Below, piece after piece: positions 12,780 to 23,698 of a DNA stretch of 64,000 nt. The number at the start of each line of letters is the position of its first letter. Position 1 is the first letter of the stretch. Source of the stretch: Ziziphus jujuba (Eukaryota > Streptophyta > Magnoliopsida > Rosales > Rhamnaceae); assembly GCF_031755915.1 (NCBI RefSeq), contig NC_083379.1:2677501-2741500 (forward strand), read 5' to 3'. The position numbers and the translations under genes were made by a program. Under the pieces are notes generated by a model. It did no database searches. It had not been told where the DNA came from and worked only from the letters and a program-made list of their open reading frames with translations.

Positions 12780-14380
12780 AATATGCTTAAGGCTACTTTC
12801 GTCTTTTTGCATCAATATATAAAATTAAAAATTAGTAAAATCACGCAGCCATATCTTCTTATTTATTTTCTTTTCTACATATACCGTCTAATTTCTTTTA
12901 CCAACATATATATATATATATATATACCATCTAATTTCTTATGCAAACTAGATTAAATTTCAAAATAATTCACCCAAAAAAAATATTAAATTTCAAAGTA
13001 GCCTCTTCTATATGCTTCTTTATTTTTTTATAAATTATAATTTAGCCATTATTTGTTAATTTTATTTCAATTTACTCAAATAATATAAAAAGTACACTTT
13101 TTTTTTATTCAAATAAAAAGTACTTAATTGAGAGCCACTTTAAAATTTAGCCACCCAAACGATACAAATTTTGAATTTTAAAAGTTCTAATTGTGCTTTT
13201 CAGGAAAAAAATAATATATATACATATATATATAATTGTTTGCTACTTTACTTTGTTCGTTATGCGTACTAGAAAAATACACAATAAAAAAAAAAAAATT
13301 TTGAGTTATGAGATCTCGTATATTGAATCTGTAATAATATAATATAATGAGATGTGTTAGTTCAAAATCAAAAAAATAAATACACTAATGAATATCAATA
13401 ATTAATATCATAATCCAACAATGATGCAACTTTACGTTGTTAAAAGGAGCATAGTATTATCCTACGTAGCATATAAAAACATCATACTTGAATAAATTTT
13501 GGTTAATATCATTTTTACTTTATACTTCACTTCTCGAAATATTAAAATTATCTCATTATCTCCATAAATTCTTATTGTTTTTTTTTGTTTTTTGGCTATC
13601 AACTATCAAGTACACAACCTATCTAATTCTATTTCAAGACAATTATATCATGTTATATTATATGTTGTATAGCATGCAACAATTTTTTTTTTTTATTACT
13701 AGTATGCAATGATTGATTCAGTCAAAATTATTAGACAAGTTGCATAATAAAACCAAAGTATCGCAAAAATACTAATATGAAAAACATTGTGATTATTTTT
13801 ATAAATTATAACATAAAGTGCAAGACAGATCATAGTTTTAGAAACTAAATAATATTGTGGAACAAAAAAGAAAGGATGAATAAAATATATGAGAGATTAA
13901 AAACATTTTTTCTTTCAATCCATTATGTTGTTAAATACTAAAATTAATCACTTCATATTTGTAAAAAAATTCAATCTTAACATTGTTTTTCAATTTCATT
14001 TGATTATTTCTATGGTAGTGTTATATGTATTGGAATGTATAATAAAAACATTTAGTAAATGAGATGTATTGTGATATAATATTATTTTTTTTTATAAAAT
14101 TATAATATAATGTTATTGATTGAATCCTTTTTTTAATATTCACATATAATTGTCTTTCAAAAAATCGCATATAATAAAAAATAAACCGGTTCAATAATAA
14201 AGGATGATATTACCATAACTTTTGATAAATAAATGTGTTTTTTTGGATAATTCTATCATCACCATTGTTATTTTTAATATTATTTGATAAGCAAATTTAT
14301 TTGTTTTCCCAAAATTTCTCAAAATAATATTAAAAAGAAAAAAGGGAGACTCGAATATATGCCTTTTTGAAGCAACGCCA
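12780..14380. other. AT-rich intergenic DNA between RPL31 and LSM7
   Basis: This is the divergent spacer between RPL31 (-) and LSM7 (+). It contains an AT microsatellite at 12905-12926, TA-rich runs near 13215 and long stretches of A and T. I see no gene, pseudogene or inverted repeat with clear edges. Confidence 0.5.
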
Positions 14381-14862
14381 AAAGACCGGCAACCGCAAGA
14401 CGAAGAAGCTCTTTAATTGTCTCTCGTTCTTATTTCGCTTCTCTGGTGGTTGTATTTTGTGCGCTTCTGTCTCCAGAAGAGCGTTTCATTCATTTTGCTG
14501 AGAAGCAAAGCAGCAAAGGCAGAAAATTAGGGTATTCTTTTTGCTTCTTCCATTGGAATCCATTTAACAGGTTCATATGCTTACTCTCTCTCTCTCTCTC
14601 TCTTACGCATACACATGCGTGTATATATATGTATATATAATATGTTTATTGTATCTTCAGTTTGATTTCACGGTTTTAACTCATTTTACCATCTCCAGAG
14701 AATTTTGTAGTTTTCTACGCATCCTGTTCGGTATTTTTATTATGCTTTGCGTTTTCTTTTATTTATTTATTTATTTTTTTGGGATTTAGGTATTTTGGGT
14801 TCTGGGTATAGCACCCGCAGAAATAAAATTGTAGTGGAGGAGCTGAAAAAGACCCAAATAAG

Positions 14863-17499
14863 ATGGTGAGTTTGAAACCCACAAAAAAAGGGGGAAAAAA
14901 AAAAAAGAAAAAGAAAAAAAAAAGCTTGGACTAACATTGGCTAGTTGTTTGTGTTTCTTTCTTTATTTATTTTTTACTTCTTATTTTATTGCAGTCAGGC
15001 AGGAAAGAAACAGTTTTGGACCTGGCCAAGTTCGTGGATAAAGGTGTCCAAGTCAAGCTCACTGGTGGCAGACAAGGTACCGTGCTCAACTTCATTTCTC
15101 TGTTAAAAGTATAAAAAATGAATTAGCTTGAGTTAGTTATGGCTAAAGGTTGCATTTGTAATATCTATTATCTATTGTAAGTCGATCGCATTAACTATAG
15201 TGGTATTCTTCCTCCTTTTGTCTCAGCACAATATGGATTTCTTTGCTTTTGGGGTTATGGGATTATAGGGAATGATTTGCATATGCAACAAACCGAAGAG
15301 ACCCCAACTGTTTTAATTTTTTCTCTTTTCTATTTTGTTACAGTTACTGGAACTCTAAAAGGATATGATCAGCTGCTAAACCTTGTCCTGGATGAAGCAG
15401 TAGAGTTTCTTAGAGGTAATTACTTTATTCCAAGCTGCTAAATCTTTATGACATTGTATGTTTGTAAGTTTATGCACTGGGATGTTAGTAGCATATGTAA
15501 TGTTTTCTCGTTGTTGTTTGTTCCTGTCGTGGCTGTAAACACCTCCTGAGTTGAGGCTATCTTTATTTCAACAATGTGAACTTGTGTTTGTTAAAATTCC
15601 AAAAAGTTTCAAGTTTGCCCTGTATGCCTGGGAATTTCAACCAATAGCAGTTATGTGCTAATGTTGTCCCACGTCTTATAAGTGCATAAAGCTGAGTTCT
15701 CTTAGTTTATCTGATAAACCTTTGTTTGTGAGCTTGAAACTTAAATTTTTCTTCCTTTTGTTTTAAAGCAGTTATTAGAAAAAAAGAAAGTAACTGGATG
15801 TTAGGGAACTCTTAGGAAACTGAAAGATTTGAATGCTTATCCTCTTGTGAAAAATTGGTCTTTCGTATAAATTTATCGATTTGGTTATTGGGAGAGCAGA
15901 AAAATTGGAAAGGAGGGAGGGTGAGAGAATATTGGTAATGACAGCGTTAAAACACTGCAATGCTTCCTGAAGAAGATTCTCAATTTAATTGGTTCTTTGC
16001 TAGAACTTTTTTATAAGCTTAAAAAGTTCAAGCTGTGAGGTTAATGTGCCCATAGTGGCCCTTAGTTTGGAGCTCTTATGTTGATATTGTTTTGCGGTCA
16101 GTTTTTGGAATGTCAAAAATGAAATAAAACCCGTGTTGCTCAGTTGAACAATGTAAGTTTCCTCTCATCTTGAGAATTAATTATAGAAGACTTTAGCTAA
16201 GCTGTCAATAAAGCTGAGGTAGACATTTTTATATACTAAATTATGATTTTTATGTTTTTTGCTTCTTCTTGGAAGCTTCAACAAAATTTCAGTTTTTGAA
16301 GTGTTTCTTTTGTTTCTTAACAAGTATGTTTAATGGGTTAAAAATGCTTTAAGCGCTTTATATTGAATAACCTCAATAAGTCAGTTTTGTTTTCCTCTCC
16401 TTTCTCTCTTGTTTTCCCCTCCTTCCCCTGGACCCTGATATTGTTATGCAACTTGTCTTGAATGGGGTAGTAGAAAAACTGTGTGAATTTGCCCTTGCTT
16501 CTCAATAAATGAGATTATTACTTTTAAAGTATATAAATTTACAATTTTTGATGATTTCTAGTTTTGAAGGATGAAATGGTTAACTTCTTATGTGGATTTT
16601 CAAGCCTTTGGAGGTTCATTTTGTGGTGTATAGTATCTTTCTAGAGAAGTATCTGGCAAATTGACTCTGAGACTTTTCTCTTGTGATGCAGATCCTGATG
16701 ATCCACTGAAGACTACAGACCAAACCAGGCGCCTCGGTCTAATAGTATGGGTTTTTCTTGTGTTTCCTTTTGCTTTGCTTGTGTATGAGGTGTCTAGCAT
16801 TTAAGTCTCAAAAGTCAAACCTAGAACAGAGTTTAAATTATTGCTGATACCCTACTAGAAAGCATATAATAATCATAATTACTGTAACCAGAAGTTTTGG
16901 CTCTACATATCAGAAATTTTAAATTCTATAATTAAAATGATGCTACTTGTAGGAATCTGCAAAGGATTTGTGTTGTTCTACTAGCATTAAGCTAGAATTA
17001 TCTCTGACCATGTCTCTTTGAATTGGTGACATGCCGCATACTTCCTGATATTCTTATGTATCACATGAAGGAAAAATGAATTTTGCTATTGTGAAGAGTT
17101 ATATTAATATTTCCTCGATAGAAGATTAGATAATCCAAAAACTGTTAATGGAATTTTTGAAAAGAGAAGATTAGATAATCCAAAAACTGTTAGTGGAATT
17201 GTTCAGAAACTTTGCGCAACAAAATAATCTGGGAGTTTCTCATATAAAGGGTGGACAATTACATTGATTGAATCTTTCACCCTGTCTTTTAATCTGGATT
17301 GAGAAAGCAGTGGAAAATAATTTGAACCATCCATAGTGACTGTCTTTCTATATTTTAAGATCGCCCTTTCCTTCGGCAACAAGTATGACATAGATTTGTT
17401 ATGCTGCAGGTCTGTAGAGGAACTGCTGTGATGCTTGTGTCGCCAACTGATGGTACAGATGAGATTGCCAACCCTTTTGTCCAGCCAGAAGGATCTTAA
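14863..17499 (+). CDS. LSM7: LSM7, Sm-like protein of the LSM1-7 and LSM2-8 rings
   Basis: Five coding exons: 14863-14865 (only the ATG), 14995-15076, 15344-15415, 16692-16744 and 17410-17499. They total 300 bases and give 99 residues, the usual length. The protein reads MSGRKETVLDLAKFVDKGVQ, then the Sm1 motif VKLTGGRQVTGTLKGYDQLLNLVLDEA, then the Sm2 motif RRLGLIVCRGTAVMLVSP. LSM7 belongs to the cytoplasmic LSM1-7 ring that promotes decapping and to the nuclear LSM2-8 ring on U6 snRNA. All junctions are GT-AG, the first being ATG|GTGAGT. A 62-bp tandem duplication covers the last exon's end and the stop codon, so a second copy of the C-terminal sequence sits out of frame in the 3' UTR. Confidence 0.96.
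17121..17205 (+). repeat. 45-bp tandem duplication in LSM7 intron 4
   Basis: The segment beginning GAAGATTAGATAATCC at 17121 recurs at 17166 with few differences, a period of 45 bases. It lies in the last intron of LSM7, well away from the splice sites, so it should not affect the protein. Confidence 0.85.
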
Positions 17500-17565
17500 T
17501 GTCTATAACTGATGGTAAAGATGAGATTGCCAACCCTTTTGTGGAGCCAGAAGGAGCTTAATGCG
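17446..17565 (+). repeat. 62-bp tandem duplication across the LSM7 stop codon
   Basis: Copy 1 (17446-17507) encodes the C-terminus TDGTDEIANPFVQPEGS and its stop at 17497. Copy 2 (17508-17565) could encode TDGKDEIANPFVEPEGA with a stop at 17559. The period of 62 is not a multiple of three, so copy 2 cannot be read from the LSM7 frame. About five differences separate the copies, so the event is fairly recent. Confidence 0.92.
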
Positions 17566-17599
17566 AACTTTGATTTTTCTAACTTAAAAGAATTGTAGC

Positions 17600-18900
17600 G
17601 CATTTCCTATCTCTCAGACATCAATTTTAGAAAGCTTCCATGAATATTAATTATGCACTATTTTATGACTGCACTTTATTCGGTCAAATATTAAGGACTT
17701 AAACTTATTGTATTCTATTTTTATTTTGGTTTCTTTTTTAAAGAGAATTTTAGTTTTTAATTAAAAATGCAGTTTCTCGGACCAGAGTTCTTGGTTTGTG
17801 GACGTAATGGCAATAAAGAATTGCAATGATCTTTATCTTAGCAATATTAATGCTGATTCAATGTGCCATACAATGAGCGTTTTATGGATAAAAAGGTTGC
17901 TGCCCCAGTCAGCGTACTTGTAATAGTAGTCTTCTGAGTGCGGTTCTAAGAAATATGTGCTACCAAATACATAACGAAGAAAAGAAAAGGAATCAGAAGA
18001 CAGTAAAACAGTAAATCTCACATCTCTCACATGTTTCTGGATATCCTTGTATCATAGCCCAACCTATGAGAGCACATATCTAAATTAGTTGTTAGTCGCA
18101 AAACTAATTCTTAGCTGGAAAAGGTTCGCAAACTGAGCTTCTGTTAATGATAAGCGCACAAGTAGACATTTAAAACAAGAAATTACATGATAGATTGAAC
18201 TGTCCAAGTAGAAATCTGTCAATATCCCAACAAAAGGACTCGGTTCAGTTGGCAAACACATTTCATCTTCTGAGCTAGTGTTTTCTGATTGTATTCTAAG
18301 AAGCAACACATCTTGCTTCTTACTTGGAACTGCAACAGCAAAAGATATGCCCATCACAACGGTATTTTAGCTTCTGCTTCATATGCCTATTGCTTATCTT
18401 TATAAAGATTTAAGTGGGCAAATGCAATACGTTGCAGCACTTCATATTGCAGAAGCTCTGGCTGTTGTTCTACTCTCTTTGCTGCACACGCTTCAGCACT
18501 TCTTTTTGACATTTTTAAAGCTCTTGCACCTTCCCTCCCTCCCTCCCTCCCCTCTGTTTGCTGCACACACTTCAGCACTTCTTTCTGATATTTTTAAATC
18601 ACTTGAACTGAATCAACATATTCACACAACGAAGACAAAGAACGATTCTCTCTCTCTCTCTCTCTCTCTGATCACTGAAACTACATATTCACATAACGAA
18701 CACAGAACTGAGGAAATTTTTTCTATTTTTCTCTGGTTTGAGTATTTCCATAGATTACCAAAACAAGAAACTTGGAGGGAAAACAAAAAAGGAAAAAGAA
18801 AATAAGTAAACAGAAGAAAAAAGATTGGCTGCAGCTTGGGACATGAGTGCTTGAGAATTAAAGATTAGGAGCTTTCATGTTGTCTTCATATTTTCTTTTC
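17600..18900. other. Spacer between convergent LSM7 and plastid L3 genes
   Basis: LSM7 3' UTR sequence probably extends into the first few hundred bases. A 90-codon open frame on the minus strand (18357-18085) matches nothing I recognise and is more likely chance. A 79-bp duplication with CCCT and TC microsatellites lies at 18470-18670. Confidence 0.45.
18476..18600 (+). repeat. 79-bp direct repeat flanking a (CCCT)n tract
   Basis: TTTGCTGCACACGCTTCAGC at about 18479 recurs as TTTGCTGCACACACTTCAGC at about 18558, each followed by about 25 matching bases. A CCCT microsatellite (18532-18553) separates them, and a TC microsatellite follows at 18647-18669. Confidence 0.8.
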
Positions 18901-19179
18901 TTCAGGAAAATTTCCTCAATGATGGACAACTCTATTCAAGACCTTTACCCTAATTAAATGGTAGAACTGCTTTTGCATTAATGTGGATGTTGTAGACTAA
19001 ACACATTCTAATTTCTCACTCAAGAAAATCTCACATGTTACAGTAGCTGGCAATAATAAATACAAAACATTGGCAATCAGAAAATAAATTGCTCCAGGCA
19101 AAAAAAAGTACATTAATGAATTGACAGAAGAAAAGAAAGATATACAAAACTACAAAAAGTCATAGAGAAGTAAATTGAA

Positions 19180-20538
19180 CTAATTTTTGGGAATGTTCTT
19201 CCCTACAATTTTAGCTGGAGCTATACGAAGAAGATTTCCTGGCTTACCAGGGACTGCACCTTTGATCATTACAACATTTAGGTCGCTGTCAATTTTAACA
19301 ATCCTCAGCTTCCTGATCTTCCTCTTTGTTCCTCCCATCCTACCAGGCATCTTCTTTCCCTTATATACTCTTCCTGGTGTCGTTCCAGCTCCAATAGATC
19401 CCAGGGCTCTATGACTCTTGGAACCATGGGTCATTGGACCCCTTTTGAAATTGTGGCGCTTGATTCCACCTGTGGAGAAACGGAAGGAATAGAATTTAGT
19501 ACGAAGTGTACAACCTACTCATATTTTCCTACATTATGGCATTTGATTGCCTTAATGACAAAGCTATGAATCAAAAAACATACAATGCTTCTTCAACAAA
19601 CAACTTCTTTCCAATAAAGATTAAAGTTTTACCACAGGAATCGATCCAGGAATCCAAATTTCTAAGGCAACTATGATCAAGACACTTCAGTAAATTCCTA
19701 GAGCTACAACAGAAATTATTTGGGGGAAGTTTCCATTCATTACAGCTAAAAAAAATGGCAGGAATTTGCAACTTCTAGGAATTCATAAACCATTACCATC
19801 AGCTATTTTTGTAATTCTCCACCTAAGACTTCTTTATCATCATCATGCAGTCCCAACATGCAAACCAAATCTTATCATTGCAGTTGAAAACGCAAACCAG
19901 ATATCAATCATTGCAGAAACTGAAAAAAAGAAAAGAAAAAAAGACAAACCTTGGAAACCCTTTCCAATGGTGGTTCCGGAGACATCAACAAGGTCACCCT
20001 CCTTAAAGAGCTCCTCGAAGACAAGCCTCTGGTTAGACTCAAAGCCCTCAACAGACTGAAGCCGGAACTCCTGGAGATGGCGCATTGGAATCGCTCCAGC
20101 CTTCTCTAAATGACCCAGCTCGGGTTTTGTGAGCTTCTTGTCTCTGACCCTACGGTATCCAACCTGAACGGCGTCGTAGCCGTCGGTGGCCTGGGTCTTC
20201 ACCTGGGTCACAATGTTTCCTTCTCTGAAGCCCACGACAGTGACAGGGACGACCTTCCCGTCCGGCTCGAAGAAGCTCATCATGCCGAGCTTGGTGGCCA
20301 TAACTCCAATGCCAGCCTCCATGCTCATGACTGTGACCCCCATCCGTTTCTTGCCCTTGGTGTTGATCAGAACATGAAAGTTTGTCTTCTTCGAGAACTG
20401 AGCAGCCAACGATGTCGATGGTGGTGAGAGGAAAGAAGAAGTGAGGAGTGAGCTTCGTTTGAGGGTGGAAGCTGAATTGGGCTTGTGGGATAAGTACCCA
20501 ATTGAATGAATCGAAGAAGACATTGAAAGAATCGACAT
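19180..20538 (-). CDS. RPL3: Plastid 50S ribosomal protein L3 (uL3c), nuclear-encoded
   Basis: Two exons on the minus strand: 20538-19950 and 19469-19180. They are joined CCAAG|GTTTG to CCACAG|GTGG, giving 292 residues. The first 75 or so residues are Ser/Thr-rich with few acidic residues, typical of a chloroplast transit peptide. The mature part starts near [18 protein letters not shown], a bacterial-type L3 start, and ends [12 protein letters not shown]. The central segment [20 protein letters not shown] is the conserved L3 loop that reaches toward the peptidyl-transferase centre. The bacterial type and transit peptide mark it as the chloroplast rather than the cytosolic paralogue. The start at 20538 is the first ATG; nothing upstream is in frame. 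Confidence 0.95.
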
Positions 20539-20599
20539 TTTTTCTCTCTGCAAATCACAGAATCATGTAGGTTTTTTCACTCAGTCCCCCAGTACAAGA

Positions 20600-21376
20600 T
20601 AGCAAGATTGAAGGGCAAGGACTTCAAGGAGTAGAATCTCCTCCTGAAAATGTCTCAACGTGTTTTTCTTTCCCTTATCCGTTCGGGCGCTTTTTTTTTT
20701 TTTTTTTTTTTTGGGGGAACAGATTTTGGGTTTAAAGCTAATGAAAAAGGACTTTTTGATCTCTGAAGAAGAATACGACCACGTTTTAGGGCGTCTAGCC
20801 CTTCCTAAAAATTAGACGAGAGTTCTGAGAAAAAATGACCCTTTTTTGATGATTTCTAAAATTGTTTCATTCCTATATAATCTGGGAGTGATACGCTAAA
20901 AGTTTTACAAGGTGGACGATTGATAATGCGAAATGCCTAAATCTCTTACTTTTTTTTTAATTTTTTTTTAATCATTATATTTTAAAATATTGAGAATCAA
21001 CAAACTCTTATAATTATTACCAAAAAACAAGCCCTAATAATTCTGAATTTATGCAAGGGATAATTGAATAAAACGCCTTTTCTACTATGTCATAATACTT
21101 GATGGTTAATTAAACATCTACTAAAATTATGTTATAGTTTTTTTTTTTTTTTTTTTGGCTTGCTAAATAAAATTATTTTATAGTTATGTGACTTAGGTAT
21201 ATTTACCAGCTATTTGTTAGACATAAAGCAAATTAATTAAGCAATACAATTAAACATCTAGTTAAATTGTATGATGGCATTTAATTGATTGGACAAAGAT
21301 GTAAACAATATGGATAATATTGTGGATGATGATCATCAACCTTCAAAATATTGATAATAAAAGTGAATGATAATGG

Positions 21377-21416
<40 letters not shown>

Positions 21417-21420
21417 CATA
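20600..21420. other. Spacer between plastid L3 and the knottin gene
   Basis: The L3 leader and promoter should lie at about 20560-20850, where there is a T-rich tract at 20691-20712. The rest is AT-rich with TC and TA microsatellites at 21376-21416. No coding sequence is visible. Confidence 0.45.
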
Positions 21421-21423
21421 CAG

Positions 21424-21720
21424 GAATTGGTAGCCGGACAAACAAGGCCAACGGTGTCATGCACTCGAAGTGTCGCTATTTGTATATTCCTTCTCCATTA
21501 GTCTCTACTTGTTAACTTTAGTTTGAGAAACACATATTGATGACACACCGAGAGAATGAAATGATCAAACATAATAATGATGGCCAATGGCTTTACTAAT
21601 TTGGTAGGCATATCACTCATGCATATTTAATGTTTTGCATTTTTAATTGTAAGAATTTGTAGCAGGACAAACAAGACCACTCTCGTACCCTCATGCATTT
21701 GAGATGTCCCTACTTAATTA
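21424..21720 (+). repeat. Diverged direct repeat in the knottin gene promoter
   Basis: GAATTGGTAGCCGGACAAAC at 21424 recurs as GAATTTGTAGCAGGACAAAC at about 21653. Both are followed by related CATGCA-containing sequence: ATGCACTCGAAGTGT at 21459 and ATGCATTTGAGATGT at 21693. The spacing is about 230 bases. The proximal box is also found upstream of the decayed relative, at 23191-23205. Confidence 0.75.
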
Positions 21721-21851
21721 ATTTAAACCAAAATGCCTAAATTAGATACAATTCCAACGTCTAACTAGTTTATAATTATATACCAACAAGCAAATTAAGC
21801 CAACTAATGCACACACGAAGGCGTACACGTTTCATGCATTGTTTTCATGCA
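21458..21851 (+). promoter_or_regulatory. Cluster of five CATGCA (RY-type) motifs upstream of the knottin gene
   Basis: CATGCA occurs at 21458, 21618, 21692, 21833 and 21846, the last as the palindrome CATGCATG just before the TATA box. RY motifs bind B3-domain factors of the ABI3/FUS3/LEC2 group and direct seed expression in many storage-protein and albumin genes. Counts and positions are read directly; seed expression is inferred. Confidence 0.55.
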
Positions 21852-21855
21852 TGAC

Positions 21856-21862
21856 TATAAAA
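21856..21862 (+). promoter_or_regulatory. TATA box of the knottin gene
   Basis: TATAAAA lies 62 bases before the start codon at 21918. The decayed downstream relative keeps a TATAAAA at 23300-23306 at nearly the same distance from its former start, which supports both assignments. Confidence 0.7.
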
Positions 21863-21917
21863 TCAAAGTGAAAGATATACAACAATATTGTATAGATATA
21901 CAAAACTAAGAAAAAGT

Positions 21918-22229
21918 ATGTACATAGGAGGGATGAAGGGTAAGAAGGTTAGTTTGTTCGTCATTATGGCCACCATAGCATTGGTGGTGGCGGCCTTTGT
22001 TCCATGTGGATTGGCCGCATCGGATGCAAGTAGTATGAGAAACAGCAGAAATCCATTGTCAAGGACCATGATGCTTAAGCATGCAGGGCATGGTGATGAT
22101 GGTGGTAGCTGCGGTTCTTTGTGTAAGATCATCGGAAACTCTTGCGATGATGAGTGTAGTTGCCAGTCCTATTATCCTTATTCCGGATATGGGATATGCC
22201 TTGGGGAATGCTGTGATGATAAGAATTAA
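21918..22229 (+). CDS. Small secreted knottin-like cysteine-rich peptide precursor
   Basis: Intronless frame of 103 residues from the ATG at 21918. A second in-frame ATG at 21933 would give 98 residues and opens the signal peptide MKGKKVSLFVIMATIALVV directly. Signal cleavage is likely after PCGLAA. A charged linker of about 30 residues follows, then a compact domain with eight cysteines at 65, 69, 76, 80, 82, 94, 98 and 99. The first six fit an inhibitor-cystine-knot spacing (C-x3-C-x6-C-x3-C-x1-C-x11-C), as in plant albumin-1 (PA1b) and cyclotide-like knottins; the terminal CC pair is extra. I do not recognise a named family. Defence or storage roles are plausible by analogy only. The promoter has a good TATA box and clustered RY motifs. 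A decayed relative lies 1.1 kb downstream. Confidence 0.75.
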   Translation: MYIGGMKGKKVSLFVIMATIALVVAAFVPCGLAASDASSMRNSRNPLSRTMMLKHAGHGDDGGSCGSLCKIIGNSCDDECSCQSYYPYSGYGICLGECCDDKN

Positions 22230-22960
22230 ATGCATAATTAATTAATATAATCCACCATAAAAATAAAAAAATAAAGTGGATATCATGTCTAATATCAATC
22301 ATGTCTAGTTTCAATATATCACATATATATGTTGAATATTTGAGTTGATAATTATGAATTTTGGTGTCCTTTTAATTAAATGCATGTGCTGATCTTCATT
22401 TTATTTTTATTTTTTTGGTTTCGGAATTTTTAATAGTTTTCAGAGGTGGCTTGTTATATTATATATAGTAACTATAACAATTTAAGTATAGAATATATAT
22501 ACTTCAACGAAAACAAAAGCTAAATATCAACTTTAATTTGGTTAAGCATCACAGAATTCCTATTTTATATAACATTTACGGGTTGTATGACTCCTGTACC
22601 ATCTTGAGGTAGAAAAAGGTTAATTGGTCTACAAATTAAGCAACATAGATTTTAAATTTCGTATGTAGCTATTTATTTTCCTTTTTTTTTTTTTTGTTGA
22701 TTAAAAAAAGGTTGGAAATGTAAAGGTTGGTATACCTTTATAATTCGTACTAGTGGATCCATCAGCATCTACAGACTAATTCGTGTACATCTATGTATAT
22801 AGTTTCCACACATATGAACAAGCCTCCGACAAGGAAATCATATGTAATACTAATTGAGCTTATGATATATGTTATTGTTACTTGATAATCAATAAGTTTA
22901 TTTATTGCTTTAATTACTTTCGATTAATATATATATATATATATATATGTATATGACAAG
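22230..22960. other. Intergenic DNA downstream of the knottin gene
   Basis: The 3' UTR of the knottin gene is followed by AT-rich DNA with an AT microsatellite at 22926-22948. I see no coding region. The segment ends where the 0.9-kb duplicated unit begins. Confidence 0.5.
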
Positions 22961-23299
22961 TTGACAACAGAGCAATCTATTTTCTTCCTGCGCTTACAGT
23001 ACTTTGAGGTTCTCTTAATTATAAATCAAAGTGCTACATAAATTTTCTTCACAAAATTTAATTGGTAGGGTAATGCAAAATATGACACAGTGGATCAACA
23101 TTCAAATTCTGATCAGCATAGTCATAGTGAATGATAAAATTAATGGTTTTCGTGTGTCATGTATGCTTTCCTCTTTATCCAATAGAACAAATGCATTTGG
23201 GATGTACTCTCTCTTTCCAGTTCAAACTTTAATCATGAAGCCCCAGCAAGCTGCAGGCAAACTAATGCATTACTCTCATATATTTTCATGCTCAATGGC

Positions 23300-23577
23300 T
23301 ATAAAAGAAGATTTGAGAAATCAGAAGAAAAAAAGGGAGAAATATTGAGGGGATAGGTATTGTGGAGAGTAAGAAGATTAGTGCTGTACTTCTCATGGTG
23401 ACCTTAGTTCCATCCTCCTATGGCGCCTGGCCAGAAATACCTTTAATGGTTGAAACTAAAGGAGGAATACTAGTCCATGGTAGTAACCTTGGTGGGGGAT
23501 GCAATTGTGAAGTGAGTACTCCATTTGTCACCGGCAGGTGCTCGGGGTTATGGCCGTCAGGCTACAGCAACTTATAG
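23300..23577 (+). pseudogene. Decayed relative of the knottin-like peptide gene
   Basis: The TATA box at 23300 and the opening GTGGAGAGTAAGAAGATTAG (23362) align with the functional gene's ATGAAGGGTAAGAAGGTTAG (21933). The start codon has become GTG, and no upstream in-frame ATG exists before a stop. The frame still runs 71 codons with a signal-like N-terminus, then GGGCNCEVSTPFVTGRC, which resembles the intact gene's C-x-C...C segment. The first cysteine pair and the linker are missing and the frame stops at 23575. I judge it a pseudogene. A GTG-initiated or spliced short peptide cannot be excluded. Confidence 0.65.
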
Positions 23578-23698
23578 CACTTGATTTGAATGAAAACAAA
23601 TTGAATGAAAAATGAAAGAATTTTCTTGTCATGTTTCCAGGTTCTTGAATTTTACGGTGTAGAAAGAATTTAAGAAGGAAACATTGTGTCAAGGCTGG

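Noticed and set aside
16545..16670. TGATGA and CTGA words in an LSM7 intron suggesting a box C/D snoRNA
   Set aside because: Spacing of about 115 bases is too long, there is no terminal stem, and no guide complementarity could be shown.
18085..18357. 90-codon open frame on the minus strand between LSM7 and plastid L3
   Set aside because: No recognisable motif, no promoter or splice context, and a length compatible with chance.
19118..19140. TTGACAGAAGAAAAG resembling miR156
   Set aside because: It diverges after the first dozen bases and no hairpin partner is present.
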